Source: Pseudomonas maumuensis
GTDB lineage: Bacteria; Pseudomonadota; Gammaproteobacteria; Pseudomonadales; Pseudomonadaceae
Direction: 5' to 3'
DNA: 64,000 nucleotides
Assembly: GCF_019139675.1 (NCBI RefSeq)
Contig: NZ_CP077077.1
Coordinates: forward strand, 3,534,001 to 3,598,000
Position 1 is the first letter of the stretch. Every line of letters begins with the position of its first letter. Positions 24,366 to 32,700 of the stretch are shown in pieces. The notes under the pieces were generated by a model. That model was not told the origin of the DNA, did not search any database, and saw only the letters and a list, made by a program, of their open reading frames with translations. The translations under genes and the position numbers were made by a program.

Positions 24366-25421
24366 ATGACCGACATCCCTCAGATCCCCTCTCCGTCCGT
24401 GCATGCCCTCGACCAGCCGCGCACCTTGCTGTTCCTTGCCTACCCGCAGATGGGCCTGCTCGACCTCAGCGGCGCGCAGACGGTGTTCTGGGCCGCGACC
24501 AAGGCCCGCGCCGCGCGCGGCCTACCCGGCTACCGGGTGGTCACCGCCAGTCTCGAAGGGGGCCTGGTGGCCACCGCCGAGGGCCTGGCCGTCGCCACCG
24601 AGCCACTGGCGCCCTGGCTGCACGAGCCCTTCGACACGCTGGTCGTGCCCGGCGCCCCGGAGATCGTCCGCACCCTCCCCGATCACGCCGAGTTGATCGC
24701 CTGGCTGGCCCAGGCCGCCCAACGCGCCCGACGTACCGCTTCGGTATGCAGCGGCACCTTCCTGCTGGCCGCCGCCGGCCTGCTCGATGGCCGCCGGGCC
24801 GCCACCCACTGGGCGATGTGCGATGCCCTGCACCGACGCTTCCCGGCCATCGAGGTGGATGCCGAATCGATCTTCGTGCAGCAGGATCAGGTATGGACTT
24901 CGGCCGGCGTCAGCGCCGGCATCGACCTGGCGCTGGCCCTGGTCGAGGCCGACTGCGGCCGCGAGGTGGCCATGCAGGTGGCCCGCGAATTGGTGGTGTT
25001 CCTCAAGCGCCCCGGCGGGCAGGCACAGTTCAGCGAACTGCTCAAGGCCCAGGGCGAGGACAGCGACGCCTTCGAGACCCTGCACCTATGGCTCAGCGAG
25101 CACCTGGGCGACCCGCGGCTGACGGTCGAGCGGCTGGCCGAGCAGGCGCGCATGAGCCTGCGCAACTTCACCCGGGTGTACAAGCACAAGACCGGCCGTA
25201 CCCCGGCCAAGGCCATCGAGGTGTTCCGCCTGGAGGCGGCGCGCCGCTTGCTGGAAAACTCGGGCCAACATATCGAGCAGGTCGCCCGCCAATGCGGATT
25301 CGGCAGCGAGGAACGCATGCGCCTGGCGTTCCAGCGTCACCTGGCGGTGACCCCGCGGGACTATCGAGCGCGCTTCGCCCGCAGCGTGCCGCTGGCCGAA
25401 ATCCAGGGTTCTTTGGCCTAG
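24366..25421 (+). CDS. GlxA-type transcriptional regulator (DJ-1/PfpI domain + AraC HTH)
   Basis: 351-residue regulator. Residues ~20-200 form a DJ-1/PfpI-like domain (LLFLAYPQMGLLDLSGAQTVFWAA, LVVPGAPEIVRTLPD) with C128 in SVCSGTFLLAAAGLLDGRRAATHW, the usual nucleophile-elbow position. The C-terminal ~100 residues are a double AraC HTH (LTVERLAEQARMSLRNFTRVYKHKTGRTPAKAIEVFRLEAARRLL, VARQCGFGSEERMRLAFQRHLAVTP). ATG 24366 is chosen; AAGAAG is 7 bases upstream, and the earlier in-frame starts at 24171 or later add a non-conserved extension. Its target and inducer are unknown; the flavoprotein gene 132 bp downstream on the same strand is a candidate. Confidence 0.88.
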   Translation: MTDIPQIPSPSVHALDQPRTLLFLAYPQMGLLDLSGAQTVFWAATKARAARGLPGYRVVTASLEGGLVATAEGLAVATEPLAPWLHEPFDTLVVPGAPEIVRTLPDHAELIAWLAQAAQRARRTASVCSGTFLLAAAGLLDGRRAATHWAMCDALHRRFPAIEVDAESIFVQQDQVWTSAGVSAGIDLALALVEADCGREVAMQVARELVVFLKRPGGQAQFSELLKAQGEDSDAFETLHLWLSEHLGDPRLTVERLAEQARMSLRNFTRVYKHKTGRTPAKAIEVFRLEAARRLLENSGQHIEQVARQCGFGSEERMRLAFQRHLAVTPRDYRARFARSVPLAEIQGSLA

Positions 25422-25553
25422 GGGCAAATCTAAGGGGGCGCTTAGCATCTGCAGCACGCCTGTCGGGCCGTCATCCAGGCTCACTCACTAGGCGTACCCT
25501 TTTTCCACTGCCGCAGCGACAACATCGATAATCGCGGCACCCAGGAGCCCCTC

Positions 25554-26759
25554 ATGAAACAGATCCTGATCATTGGCGCAGGCTTCGCCGGGCTGTGGAG
25601 CGCCCTCGGCGCCGCCCGCCTGCTCGACCTGCACAAACGCGACGACGTGCTGATCACCGTGCTCGCGCCCCAGGCGGAGCTGCACATCCGCCCACGCTTC
25701 TACGAACCCGACGTACACACCATGGCCGCCCCCTTGCAGGCGGTGTTCGACGCGGTCAACGTGCGCTTCGTCAAAGGCACGGCCTACCACATCGACCAGG
25801 CCAGCCAGCAGGTGGCCTATCGTCAAGCGGGTGGTATCGAGGCCAAGCTGGGTTACGACCGCCTGATCCTGGCCTGCGGCAGCCTGCTCAACCGCCCGGC
25901 GCTGGAAGGCTTCGACCAGCACGCCTTCGATGTCGACAAGATCGACTCGGCCACCCGCCTGGAAGAACACCTCAAGTCCCTGGCCGCCCGCCCCGACAGC
26001 CCCGCACGCAATACCGTGGTGGTGGCCGGTGGCGGCTTCACCGGCATCGAGACCGCCACCGAGCTGCCCAGCCGGCTGCGAGCGATCCTGGGCGACAAGG
26101 TCAAGCCGCGCATCGTCGTGGTCGACCGCGGCGCGAAGATCGGCGCCGCCCTGGGCGACGGCATTCGCCCGGCCATCGAACAGGCATCGGCGGCGCTGGG
26201 GATCGAGTGGATCTGCGGCGCCACGGTGGCCTCGGTGGATGGCGGCGGCGTGCTGCTGGACAATGGTGAACGCATCGCCGCCAACACCGTTGTCTGGACC
26301 GTGGGCTTCAAGGCCAACCCGCTGACCGAGCAGATCAGCGGCGAACGCGACCGCCAGGGCCGCCTGCATGTGGACGGCCACCTCAAGGTCATCGGCAACC
26401 CGGCGGTGTATGCCGCGGGCGACGTGGCCTACGCTGCCTGTGACGAGGCCGGCAATTACGCGGTGATGTCCTGCCAGCATGCCATCCCGCTGGGCCGCTA
26501 CGCCGGCAACAATGCCGCCGCCGAGCTGATCGGCGTGGCGCCGATGACCTACAGCCAGCCCAAGTACGTCACCTGCCTGGACTTGGGCGCCTGGGGCGCG
26601 GTGTATACCGAAGGCTGGGAGCGCACCGTTTCGCCGCCGACGGACAAGGCCGAGGCCAAGCAGCTCAAGCAGCAGATCAATTCGGTGTGGATCTATCCGC
26701 CGGCGGCCGACCGCGCGGCAGCGCTGGCGGCAGCCGATCCGTTGATCCCGGTGGCCTGA
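25554..26759 (+). CDS. NDH-2-like FAD/NAD(P) pyridine nucleotide-disulphide oxidoreductase
   Basis: 401-residue flavoprotein. FAD-binding Rossmann motif IIGAGFAGLWSALGAARLL at residues 6-24; second NAD(P)-binding motif VVVAGGGFTGIETATEL near residue 160; the ATG/GD motif NPAVYAAGDVAYA near 285 contacts FAD. This layout is that of type II NADH dehydrogenase-like enzymes, which pass electrons to quinones or other acceptors. No C-terminal membrane anchor is obvious, although an amphipathic tail (QQINSVWIYPP) is present. CCAGGAG lies about 8 bases before ATG 25554. Convergent with the bufferin operon; the gap is only 18 bp. Confidence 0.88.
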   Translation: MKQILIIGAGFAGLWSALGAARLLDLHKRDDVLITVLAPQAELHIRPRFYEPDVHTMAAPLQAVFDAVNVRFVKGTAYHIDQASQQVAYRQAGGIEAKLGYDRLILACGSLLNRPALEGFDQHAFDVDKIDSATRLEEHLKSLAARPDSPARNTVVVAGGGFTGIETATELPSRLRAILGDKVKPRIVVVDRGAKIGAALGDGIRPAIEQASAALGIEWICGATVASVDGGGVLLDNGERIAANTVVWTVGFKANPLTEQISGERDRQGRLHVDGHLKVIGNPAVYAAGDVAYAACDEAGNYAVMSCQHAIPLGRYAGNNAAAELIGVAPMTYSQPKYVTCLDLGAWGAVYTEGWERTVSPPTDKAEAKQLKQQINSVWIYPPAADRAAALAAADPLIPVA

Positions 26760-26777
26760 CGGTACATCTGCGCGCGC

Positions 26778-27488
26778 CTACAGGGCATCTCGAGTACCGA
26801 CGATGATGCCCTGCTCACGCAACTGTCGCAGCATTTGCAGCCCCTGCTGCAGGTGCTGATCCCCCAGCGCCCGCAAGCGCTCGCGCCCGGTGCCGGGCAA
26901 GCCCACCAGCAGTTGCCAGGCCAAAGGCGCCAACCGGGCGAAGCGCACCTGCAGGTCGGCGTCGCGGTACACCAGCAACAAGGTGGGCTGCTCGGGCGCC
27001 TCGTCGGGCTGATACTCGGGGCCGATGCGCTCCACCGGCCAGCGGTAGGCCAGCACCCGGGCCACGCACGATAGCAGCGGCTCGCCGGCCAGCAGGTCGC
27101 CGTCCGGATCATGCGGCGGATCCTCGGCGTCGCTCAGGTACAACTGCGCTTCGATCCATTCGTAGTGCGCCAGCTCCAACTGCCAGGGGGCGTCCGGCGC
27201 GACGCCCTGCAGGTAGTCGATGAAGGCTTCGGCTACTTCGGTGAACAGCGGCGTCTGGCTACGGTAATGGGCGTAGAAGTCACGCACCCGGGCATGCCAG
27301 CGCTGATCGCCAAGGGTCCGGCGCATCACCGGAAAACTGCCGGCCGACAGCCCTTCGATGGCGCCGTAGAACAGTTCGCGGTAGACCTTCAGGCGTCGCA
27401 CCTCGATACCGGGCGGCGGCGGGTTGCCGACCGGGTCGCGCAGGTGGCGGGCCAGGGTGAACTGCTGGTGGCGCAGGGTTTCGGTCAT
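26778..27488 (-). CDS. bufC: BufC/HvfC-like DUF2063 partner of the MNIO enzyme
   Basis: 236-residue protein of the DUF2063 family. An N-terminal segment HQQFTLARHLRDPVGNPPPPGIEVRRLKVYRELFYGAIEGLSAGSFPVMRRTLGDQRW is the typical DUF2063 domain, followed by a C-terminal ~120-residue domain that binds precursor in related systems. It acts with the MNIO (DUF692) enzyme encoded immediately upstream to modify cysteine-containing bufferin precursors. ATG 27488 follows GGAG by 9 bases and starts 4 bp past the bufB stop; an alternative ATG at 27503 would overlap bufB. It is the last gene of the operon. Confidence 0.87.
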   Translation of the reverse strand: MTETLRHQQFTLARHLRDPVGNPPPPGIEVRRLKVYRELFYGAIEGLSAGSFPVMRRTLGDQRWHARVRDFYAHYRSQTPLFTEVAEAFIDYLQGVAPDAPWQLELAHYEWIEAQLYLSDAEDPPHDPDGDLLAGEPLLSCVARVLAYRWPVERIGPEYQPDEAPEQPTLLLVYRDADLQVRFARLAPLAWQLLVGLPGTGRERLRALGDQHLQQGLQMLRQLREQGIIVGTRDAL

Positions 27489-27492
27489 GGTC

Positions 27493-28314
27493 TTACGCTC
27501 CATGGGCACGTTGCACGTCGCGGATGCGCGCCGTCTCGGCCAGCAACTCGGCCAGCGGCGGGTAGTTGAAGTCGCGCTCGAGCACGGTGGGTTGCGCGCC
27601 GAAGCGCTGGCAGGCGTCGGCGAACAAGGCCCAGACATCCTCCTTGACCGGCGCACCGTGGGTGTCGACCTTCAGGTCCGGCGCCTCGTCATAGTGACCG
27701 GCCACATGCATGCCCACCACCCGCTCGCAGGGAAGGCCGGCGAGGAAGGCCCGGGCGTCGTACCGGTGGTTGCAGGCGTTGACGAAGACGTTGTTGACGT
27801 CCAGCAGCAGGTCGCAGTCGGCCTCGTCGAGCACGGCGCGGACAAAATCCAGCTCGGCCATCGCCTGGTACGGCGCGGCGTAGTAGCTGATGTTCTCCAC
27901 GGCGATGCGCCGGCCAAGGATGTCCTGGGCCTGGCGGATGCGGGCGGCCACATGGTGGACGGCCTCGTCGGTGAACGGAATCGGCATCAGGTCATAGAGG
28001 TGACCATCGTCGCTGCAGTAGCTCAGGTGCTCGCTGTACATCCGCACCTGATGGTGGTCGAGGAACTGCCGGGTGCGCTGGAGGAAGCCGATATCCAGCG
28101 GCGCGGTCCCACCCAAGGACAGCGACAGGCCGTGGCAGGCAATGGCAAAGCGCTCGGCCAGGCGCGCCAGGCCCTGGCCGAAGGCGCCGCCGACACCGAT
28201 CCAGTTTTCCGGGGCGCACTCGAGGAAGTCCACCGCGCCTGCTTCCATGGTCAGCAGGTCGGGCAGCAGGCCACGGCGCAGGCCGAGGCCGGTTTGCAGG
28301 TTATGTTGGGGCAT
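27493..28314 (-). CDS. bufB: BufB/HvfB-like MNIO (DUF692) multinuclear iron oxygenase
   Basis: 273-residue TIM-barrel enzyme of the DUF692/MNIO family. Recognisable family stretches are [86 protein letters not shown] and [12 protein letters not shown], which carry the His/Asp/Glu iron ligands. In characterised HvfB/BufB, the enzyme oxidises Cys residues of the precursor to oxazolone/thioamide-type groups that bind copper. Precursor (28408-28899) is encoded upstream with a REP pair between, and the partner bufC downstream. Confidence 0.9.
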   Translation of the reverse strand: MPQHNLQTGLGLRRGLLPDLLTMEAGAVDFLECAPENWIGVGGAFGQGLARLAERFAIACHGLSLSLGGTAPLDIGFLQRTRQFLDHHQVRMYSEHLSYCSDDGHLYDLMPIPFTDEAVHHVAARIRQAQDILGRRIAVENISYYAAPYQAMAELDFVRAVLDEADCDLLLDVNNVFVNACNHRYDARAFLAGLPCERVVGMHVAGHYDEAPDLKVDTHGAPVKEDVWALFADACQRFGAQPTVLERDFNYPPLAELLAETARIRDVQRAHGA

Positions 28315-28345
28315 GGTCTGGAGGCTCCGCAGGGCGTTGAGCGGG

Positions 28346-28402
28346 ATCGCGGGGCCAACCCGCTCCCACTGTGCATGCGTGGGCGCGGGCTGGCTGCGCG
28401 AT
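28346..28402. repeat. REP-type inverted pair between bufA and bufB
   Basis: ATCGCGGGGCCAACCCGCTCCCAC (28346-28369) and its diverged inverted partner GTGGGCGCGGGCTGGCTGCGCGAT (28379-28402) form a Pseudomonas REP doublet. Its location between precursor and modifying-enzyme genes could raise bufA mRNA relative to bufBC by blocking decay or reducing read-through. Confidence 0.7.
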
Positions 28403-28407
28403 AGGCG

Positions 28408-28899
28408 TCAGGATTTGCCGGTCAGATGGCTGAACAGCCCATCGGGCATGGCCTTGCCATTGGCCTTGTAGATGGCCGCCAGGTGATCGTGGGCCTCCTG
28501 CTCGGAGATGAAACCATCGTGGTTGCGGTCGATCTTGTCGAAATCGGCCGCCCGGTCCTTGGCCACCGCCAGGAACTCCTCGCGGGAGACCTTGCCATCG
28601 TGGTTGCTGTCGGTGCGGGCAAAGGAGGCGTCGCCGCACTTGCCCTCACCGCACTTGCCCTCGGCGCCGGCCTTGGCGCTGGCACCGCACTTGCCCTCGC
28701 CACATTTGCCTTCGCTTTGCGTGGACTTGCCGCTGGCGCCGCACTTGCCCTCACCGCACTTGCCTTCGCCGGGGGTCTTGGCGGCAGCCAGCTGGTAGCC
28801 CTGGGCCAACGGTTCTACGGCGAAGGCGCTGTTGCCCAGGACCATGCCGCCGAGCAGGGTGGCGCCGAGCAGGCCGAGGGTTTGACGGGTCGTTTTCAT
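28408..28899 (-). CDS. bufA: Bufferin-like precursor with six EGKCG motifs and two EF-hands
   Basis: 163-residue secreted precursor. Signal peptide LGLLGATLLGGMVLGNSAFA (cleavage near residue 27). Three pairs of EGKCG motifs occupy residues 45-54, 63-72 and 80-89, giving six cysteines, all in the substrate motif of HvfB/BufB enzymes. The C-terminal part carries two canonical EF-hand loops: DSNHDGKVSREE (97-108) and DRNHDGFISEQE (124-135), with D/N/D/G/E calcium positions intact. The family knowledge is that EGKCG cysteines become copper-binding modified residues; joining them to EF-hands suggests Ca-dependent folding or anchoring. ATG 28899 is taken because the signal peptide begins there. 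Confidence 0.88.
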   Translation of the reverse strand: MKTTRQTLGLLGATLLGGMVLGNSAFAVEPLAQGYQLAAAKTPGEGKCGEGKCGASGKSTQSEGKCGEGKCGASAKAGAEGKCGEGKCGDASFARTDSNHDGKVSREEFLAVAKDRAADFDKIDRNHDGFISEQEAHDHLAAIYKANGKAMPDGLFSHLTGKS

Positions 28900-29028
28900 G
28901 GTGTCGCTCCACTGTGGTTGGAAAGTGGAGCCATTGAGCCGCAGCGGTGTGTCGCCGATGTATCGAGTGGGGTGACGTTTTGTATGGCAGTAGGTCGGTG
29001 CCAGGCGCAGATACACAGTGATACAAGA

Positions 29029-29055
29029 ACGGCCCGCTGCTGGTGAGCAGGCCGT
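29029..29055 (-). terminator. Terminator-like hairpin after the DUF4174 gene
   Basis: On the minus strand ACGGC-CTGCT-CACC-AGCAG-CGG-GCCGT folds with a 3-nt bulge and is followed by TTCTTGTAT. It lies 11 bp past the DUF4174 stop, so bufA likely has its own promoter in 28900-29028. Confidence 0.6.
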
Positions 29056-29065
29056 GACAGCGGGT

Positions 29066-29626
29066 TCAGTCTTCCAGCGGCTTGGGCGGCGCGGCGGGTT
29101 TGGCGGGTTTGCTTGGCTTGGCCTTGCTGTCCTTGGCCTTGGGTTCTGCTGGCGCTGCCGCGACGGGCTCCGGCGCCGTCACCGCCTGCTCACTGGCCGG
29201 CAGCTCGTCGACCGCCTTGAAGATCACCTGCGGGTCGAGCTTCTCGCCGCTATCGTCGTCCTTGAGCACATGGCGTTCGCCATCCTTGCCCACCAGGATC
29301 ACCTTGGTGCCCTTGCTGGCGCCCAGCTTGAGCTCACGGATCAGCGCCATGGTGGTCTGCTGCTCGAGATTCTTGTCCTCGCGCTTGCCCATCATGTTGG
29401 CCACGCTGTACAGCACCAGCCCGCGCTCGGTGAAACCGGCCTTGGTGGCCGGGTCCTCCAGGGCCTGGTTCAGCGCTCGCAGGGTCGGATCGGCGCTGCT
29501 GGGCGCGATCACCACCAACGGCCTTGCCTTACCCAGTTCCTTGGCCAGTGGTGCGTCGCTGTCGGCGGCATGCAGCGGGGCTGCCAGGGCGAGCAAGGTG
29601 GCGAGGGTCAGTGACCGGACGAGCAT
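29066..29626 (-). CDS. Secreted DUF4174-family protein
   Basis: 186-residue protein with a signal peptide (MLVRSLTLATLLALAAPLHAA). The core from ~25 to 145 (KARPLVVIAPSSADPTLRALNQALEDP, RGLVLYSVANMMG, KVILVGKDGERHVLKDD) is the DUF4174 fold, thioredoxin-like in outline but with no CxxC. A Lys/Pro/Ala-rich tail of about 35 residues (AEPKAKDSKAKPSKPAKP) follows. A strong AAGGAGAT precedes ATG 29626. It lies directly upstream of bufA, separated by a terminator-like hairpin. Periplasmic stress or metal function is possible but not shown. Confidence 0.75.
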   Translation of the reverse strand: MLVRSLTLATLLALAAPLHAADSDAPLAKELGKARPLVVIAPSSADPTLRALNQALEDPATKAGFTERGLVLYSVANMMGKREDKNLEQQTTMALIRELKLGASKGTKVILVGKDGERHVLKDDDSGEKLDPQVIFKAVDELPASEQAVTAPEPVAAAPAEPKAKDSKAKPSKPAKPAAPPKPLED

Positions 29627-29788
29627 GCGTATCTCCTTGTTTTCTCGATAAACCTAAAGACTACGGATCAGGGAGAAAGATCCGGCATGGGAATCTAAAC
29701 CAACGGACACCCTCACCGCGCAGGACAACAGTAACCAGTCATGTCCCCATGCCTGAGCTGAGCATAGCCCAGCTCTGCCCCCTCTACA

Positions 29789-32700
29789 TCAGGGCGCATT
29801 CCCCCCTGTTGCCGCGGATTCGGCCTCGAGCGCTTCGCGGGTCAGGTCCCGGAGCAAGGCGCGCCGCCCGGCTTCCCACTCGTCACGCAAGGCATCATGT
29901 CGAGTCAGGTAATCGCTCTCAGCCATGGTCTGGGCCGAATCCATCAGCGTGTTGGAGCGCTCCTGGAAGGGGTCATTGAAGGTCGCCAGGCGCTCGGCAT
30001 GGGCGCGCGCCAGATGTTCCTGCCAAAAATCCCGCTGCACCAGCGCGTCGGACAGGCGCTCAGGTGTCTCGAGCTCCAGGACCCGCGCACGTGCTTGGCT
30101 TAGACGTTGCGCATCGAGCCCGGCAATTTCACCGAACAACATGTCGCCGGGTTGCGCGGGCAACTCGAGCTCATCGCGCAGCCCCACGCGATAGGCCAGT
30201 CCCACCTCGATCTCATCCGGGTCGGCACCCTGCGCCCGACGGGCCTGGATGTCCTCCCGGGCGATGCGATCGACCTCATCCAGGCGCCAAAGGCGCCGGC
30301 CCAGCCGCAACAACGCTTGCTCCTGGTCGCCGGCCACGGCGTCCACCCGTGCCCGCCACACCAGCATGCGCAGTTCGAGGTTGCTGAAGCGCAGGGTGGC
30401 GCTGTCCTGGCAAGTCAGCCCTTCGGTGGCATGGGTGAACAGCTCCGCGGTCAGCGAAGGGTAATCACGCATGTTGATCAGCATGGTGAACACTCGCGTA
30501 GCCAAGGCCTGACGCCGCCGCTGGAAATCGGCAGTCTCCTCCAGCCGATGCAGCAAGTGGAAAAAGTCGTTCGAGCCCTGCTCGCTTTCCAGTTCATCCC
30601 AGGCCGAGGACTGCTCCGGACGCAAGGCACTGTCGGCGGCGTCCAACCAGCGTTGACGCAACGATAGCGATGAAGCGACGGCAGGTGCCTCTGGCAGGAT
30701 ATCGTGAGCTTGCTGGAACACCTGTAAACGCACCGCAGCTTCAACGGAGAGTGGGTTTCCAGCCAGCAGGACATTGCTGCTGATCCACACGGGCGAGCGA
30801 TGAAAACGCGACGGCAGTTCGCTGATCTGATTGTCCCGCAGGTCGGCGATCACCAGCTCCAGGCGGTCCAGCAGGGCGGGTGGGAACTCCGTGATCCCGG
30901 TACTGCGCAGATGCAATCGGCCCAGGCTGTCCAGTCGATACAACGGGAACGTGCGCCCCAGCGGGTTGTATGACAGGTTGATGTACTCGAGCCGCGTGCA
31001 GTTGCCAAGGGTCATTGCCTGGGAGGCATCGAGCACGATGGCGTTGCCGTACAGATCCAACTCACGCAACTGGCTCAGGTTCGCCAGTTCGGCGGGGATC
31101 TGTGTCAGCGCGTTGCTGGACAGTTCCAGCGCGCGCAGATGCGAGAACGCGCGCAGGAATCCCGGCGGCATCTCGCGTAACCCCAGCCCCATCAGCGACA
31201 GCTCATGCACATGGGCGAAACTGACCTGCTCAGGCAAGTCGGGCAGCGTTTCCAGGGTCACCGACCAGATACTCAGGCGATAGCCCGTGGGCAGCGCGTC
31301 CTGTCCAGCGCTCCTGGCCGACCTGCGCTGCCAGCAATTGACCAGGGTCTCCCTGAAGTAACGGCGCTCCGCACGCTGCTGAGAAGAGGACGCCATGCGT
31401 ATCCAACCATGCAGGTGGCTGTCCAGCGCCTCCAACTGGCGTGAGAGACGGGCCAGTTCGTCATCCACCCGCCTTCCGTTGCGATGCACGTCGTTCAGCC
31501 AGGCAACGACTTCGGCATCGGTGAACGACGGATAGATCGCGCGCAGCGCGGCATACAACCCCTGGGATCTGCCACGTTGCAAGCTACCTGGGCTGCGACC
31601 ACTGAGCGGATACCCCAGACGCCCATCGGCAAGCCGCCGCGGTGGGCGGAACCAGCCCGTCGGCCCACCCTGCCCCAAGGCGCGCTCCAGCAGCGCTGGC
31701 TGTCGGAGCGCCAGGCGTCTGATCAGTACCCTGAGGTTGTGGCCGAACGGCTCGCCCACGCCCAACGCCTGCAGCCGGGCATCGTCATAGGCGCCAGCGA
31801 TCACCCCGAACAGCTCACCTGCGTCGCCTATCGCCGCTCCCCGTCGGTCCAGCAACTGGTACCGCCCACTGAAATGCACCAGGTCGAAGTCAGCGGGCTG
31901 CGCATCGCCGTATAGACGGGTGCCATCGGCCCCCCCGTCGAACAGGCGCCAGCGCAGGGGCTGCCCCTGGCCGGGCAGATGCTCCAATAGAGCCAGCACC
32001 ACCTTGGCCAGGTTGGTGTCCTGTGGTGTGTCGAGGTACAGGCTCTCATGCAGCCTTACCTGGCGAGACTCCAGCAATGCAGCCCGCGCCGCCGTGGCCA
32101 GTCGCAGTGACACCCGTCCGCTGTCCAGCAGTCGGCGGCGGTCCGCTGGGCTTGCATTCGCGACAGCTTCCTCGGCCAGCGCGGACGACAGTCCCGGAAA
32201 TTGCCGGCGCAACGCCGAGGTTTCCGGCGCCTCGTTGCCCTGCATGGCCAGGTACAGCCGTTCGAACAGCACGCGTCGCGAGCGCCAGACCAGCTCCGCC
32301 AGTTGCGGGTCGCCAAGACCGCTCGCCCCTGGCAGTAACCGGGCGTGATCGAGCACGGTCAGGTCATCGCTGGCCCGTCCTTCACGCAACTGCGCGACCA
32401 GTGCCCGGATACGCTGATCCAGGCGCGAGCGCCGCACGCTGTCGCGCAACCCTGCGCCAGGGGCTTGGCCTTGCACGTGCAAGGCGCGCAACCTGGCGCT
32501 GTCCAGTGCGTGAGCCGTGAGCAGCGTGTCGATACGTTCGTCGTCGAGCTTGGCGAACTCTGCACCCAGGCGTCTGAACAGGTAACGCTTGTCGTCCCAG
32601 CAGGCCGGTTGCTCGGACCACAATCGCCAGGCGCCAGCACCATTGTGGGCCAGCCGAGGCGCATATCCAGCCTGGGCTCGGAGGCACCAGTTGCCTTGGT

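Noticed and set aside
28315-28345. Start of bufB upstream of 28314
   Set aside because: No in-frame start with a better ribosome-binding site; the conserved GLGLRRGLL begins right after ATG 28314.
28508-28798. Plus-strand frame with repeated HLPSPHLPS
   Set aside because: It is the antisense shadow of the EGKCG repeats of the bufferin precursor; it has no ribosome-binding site and no known family.
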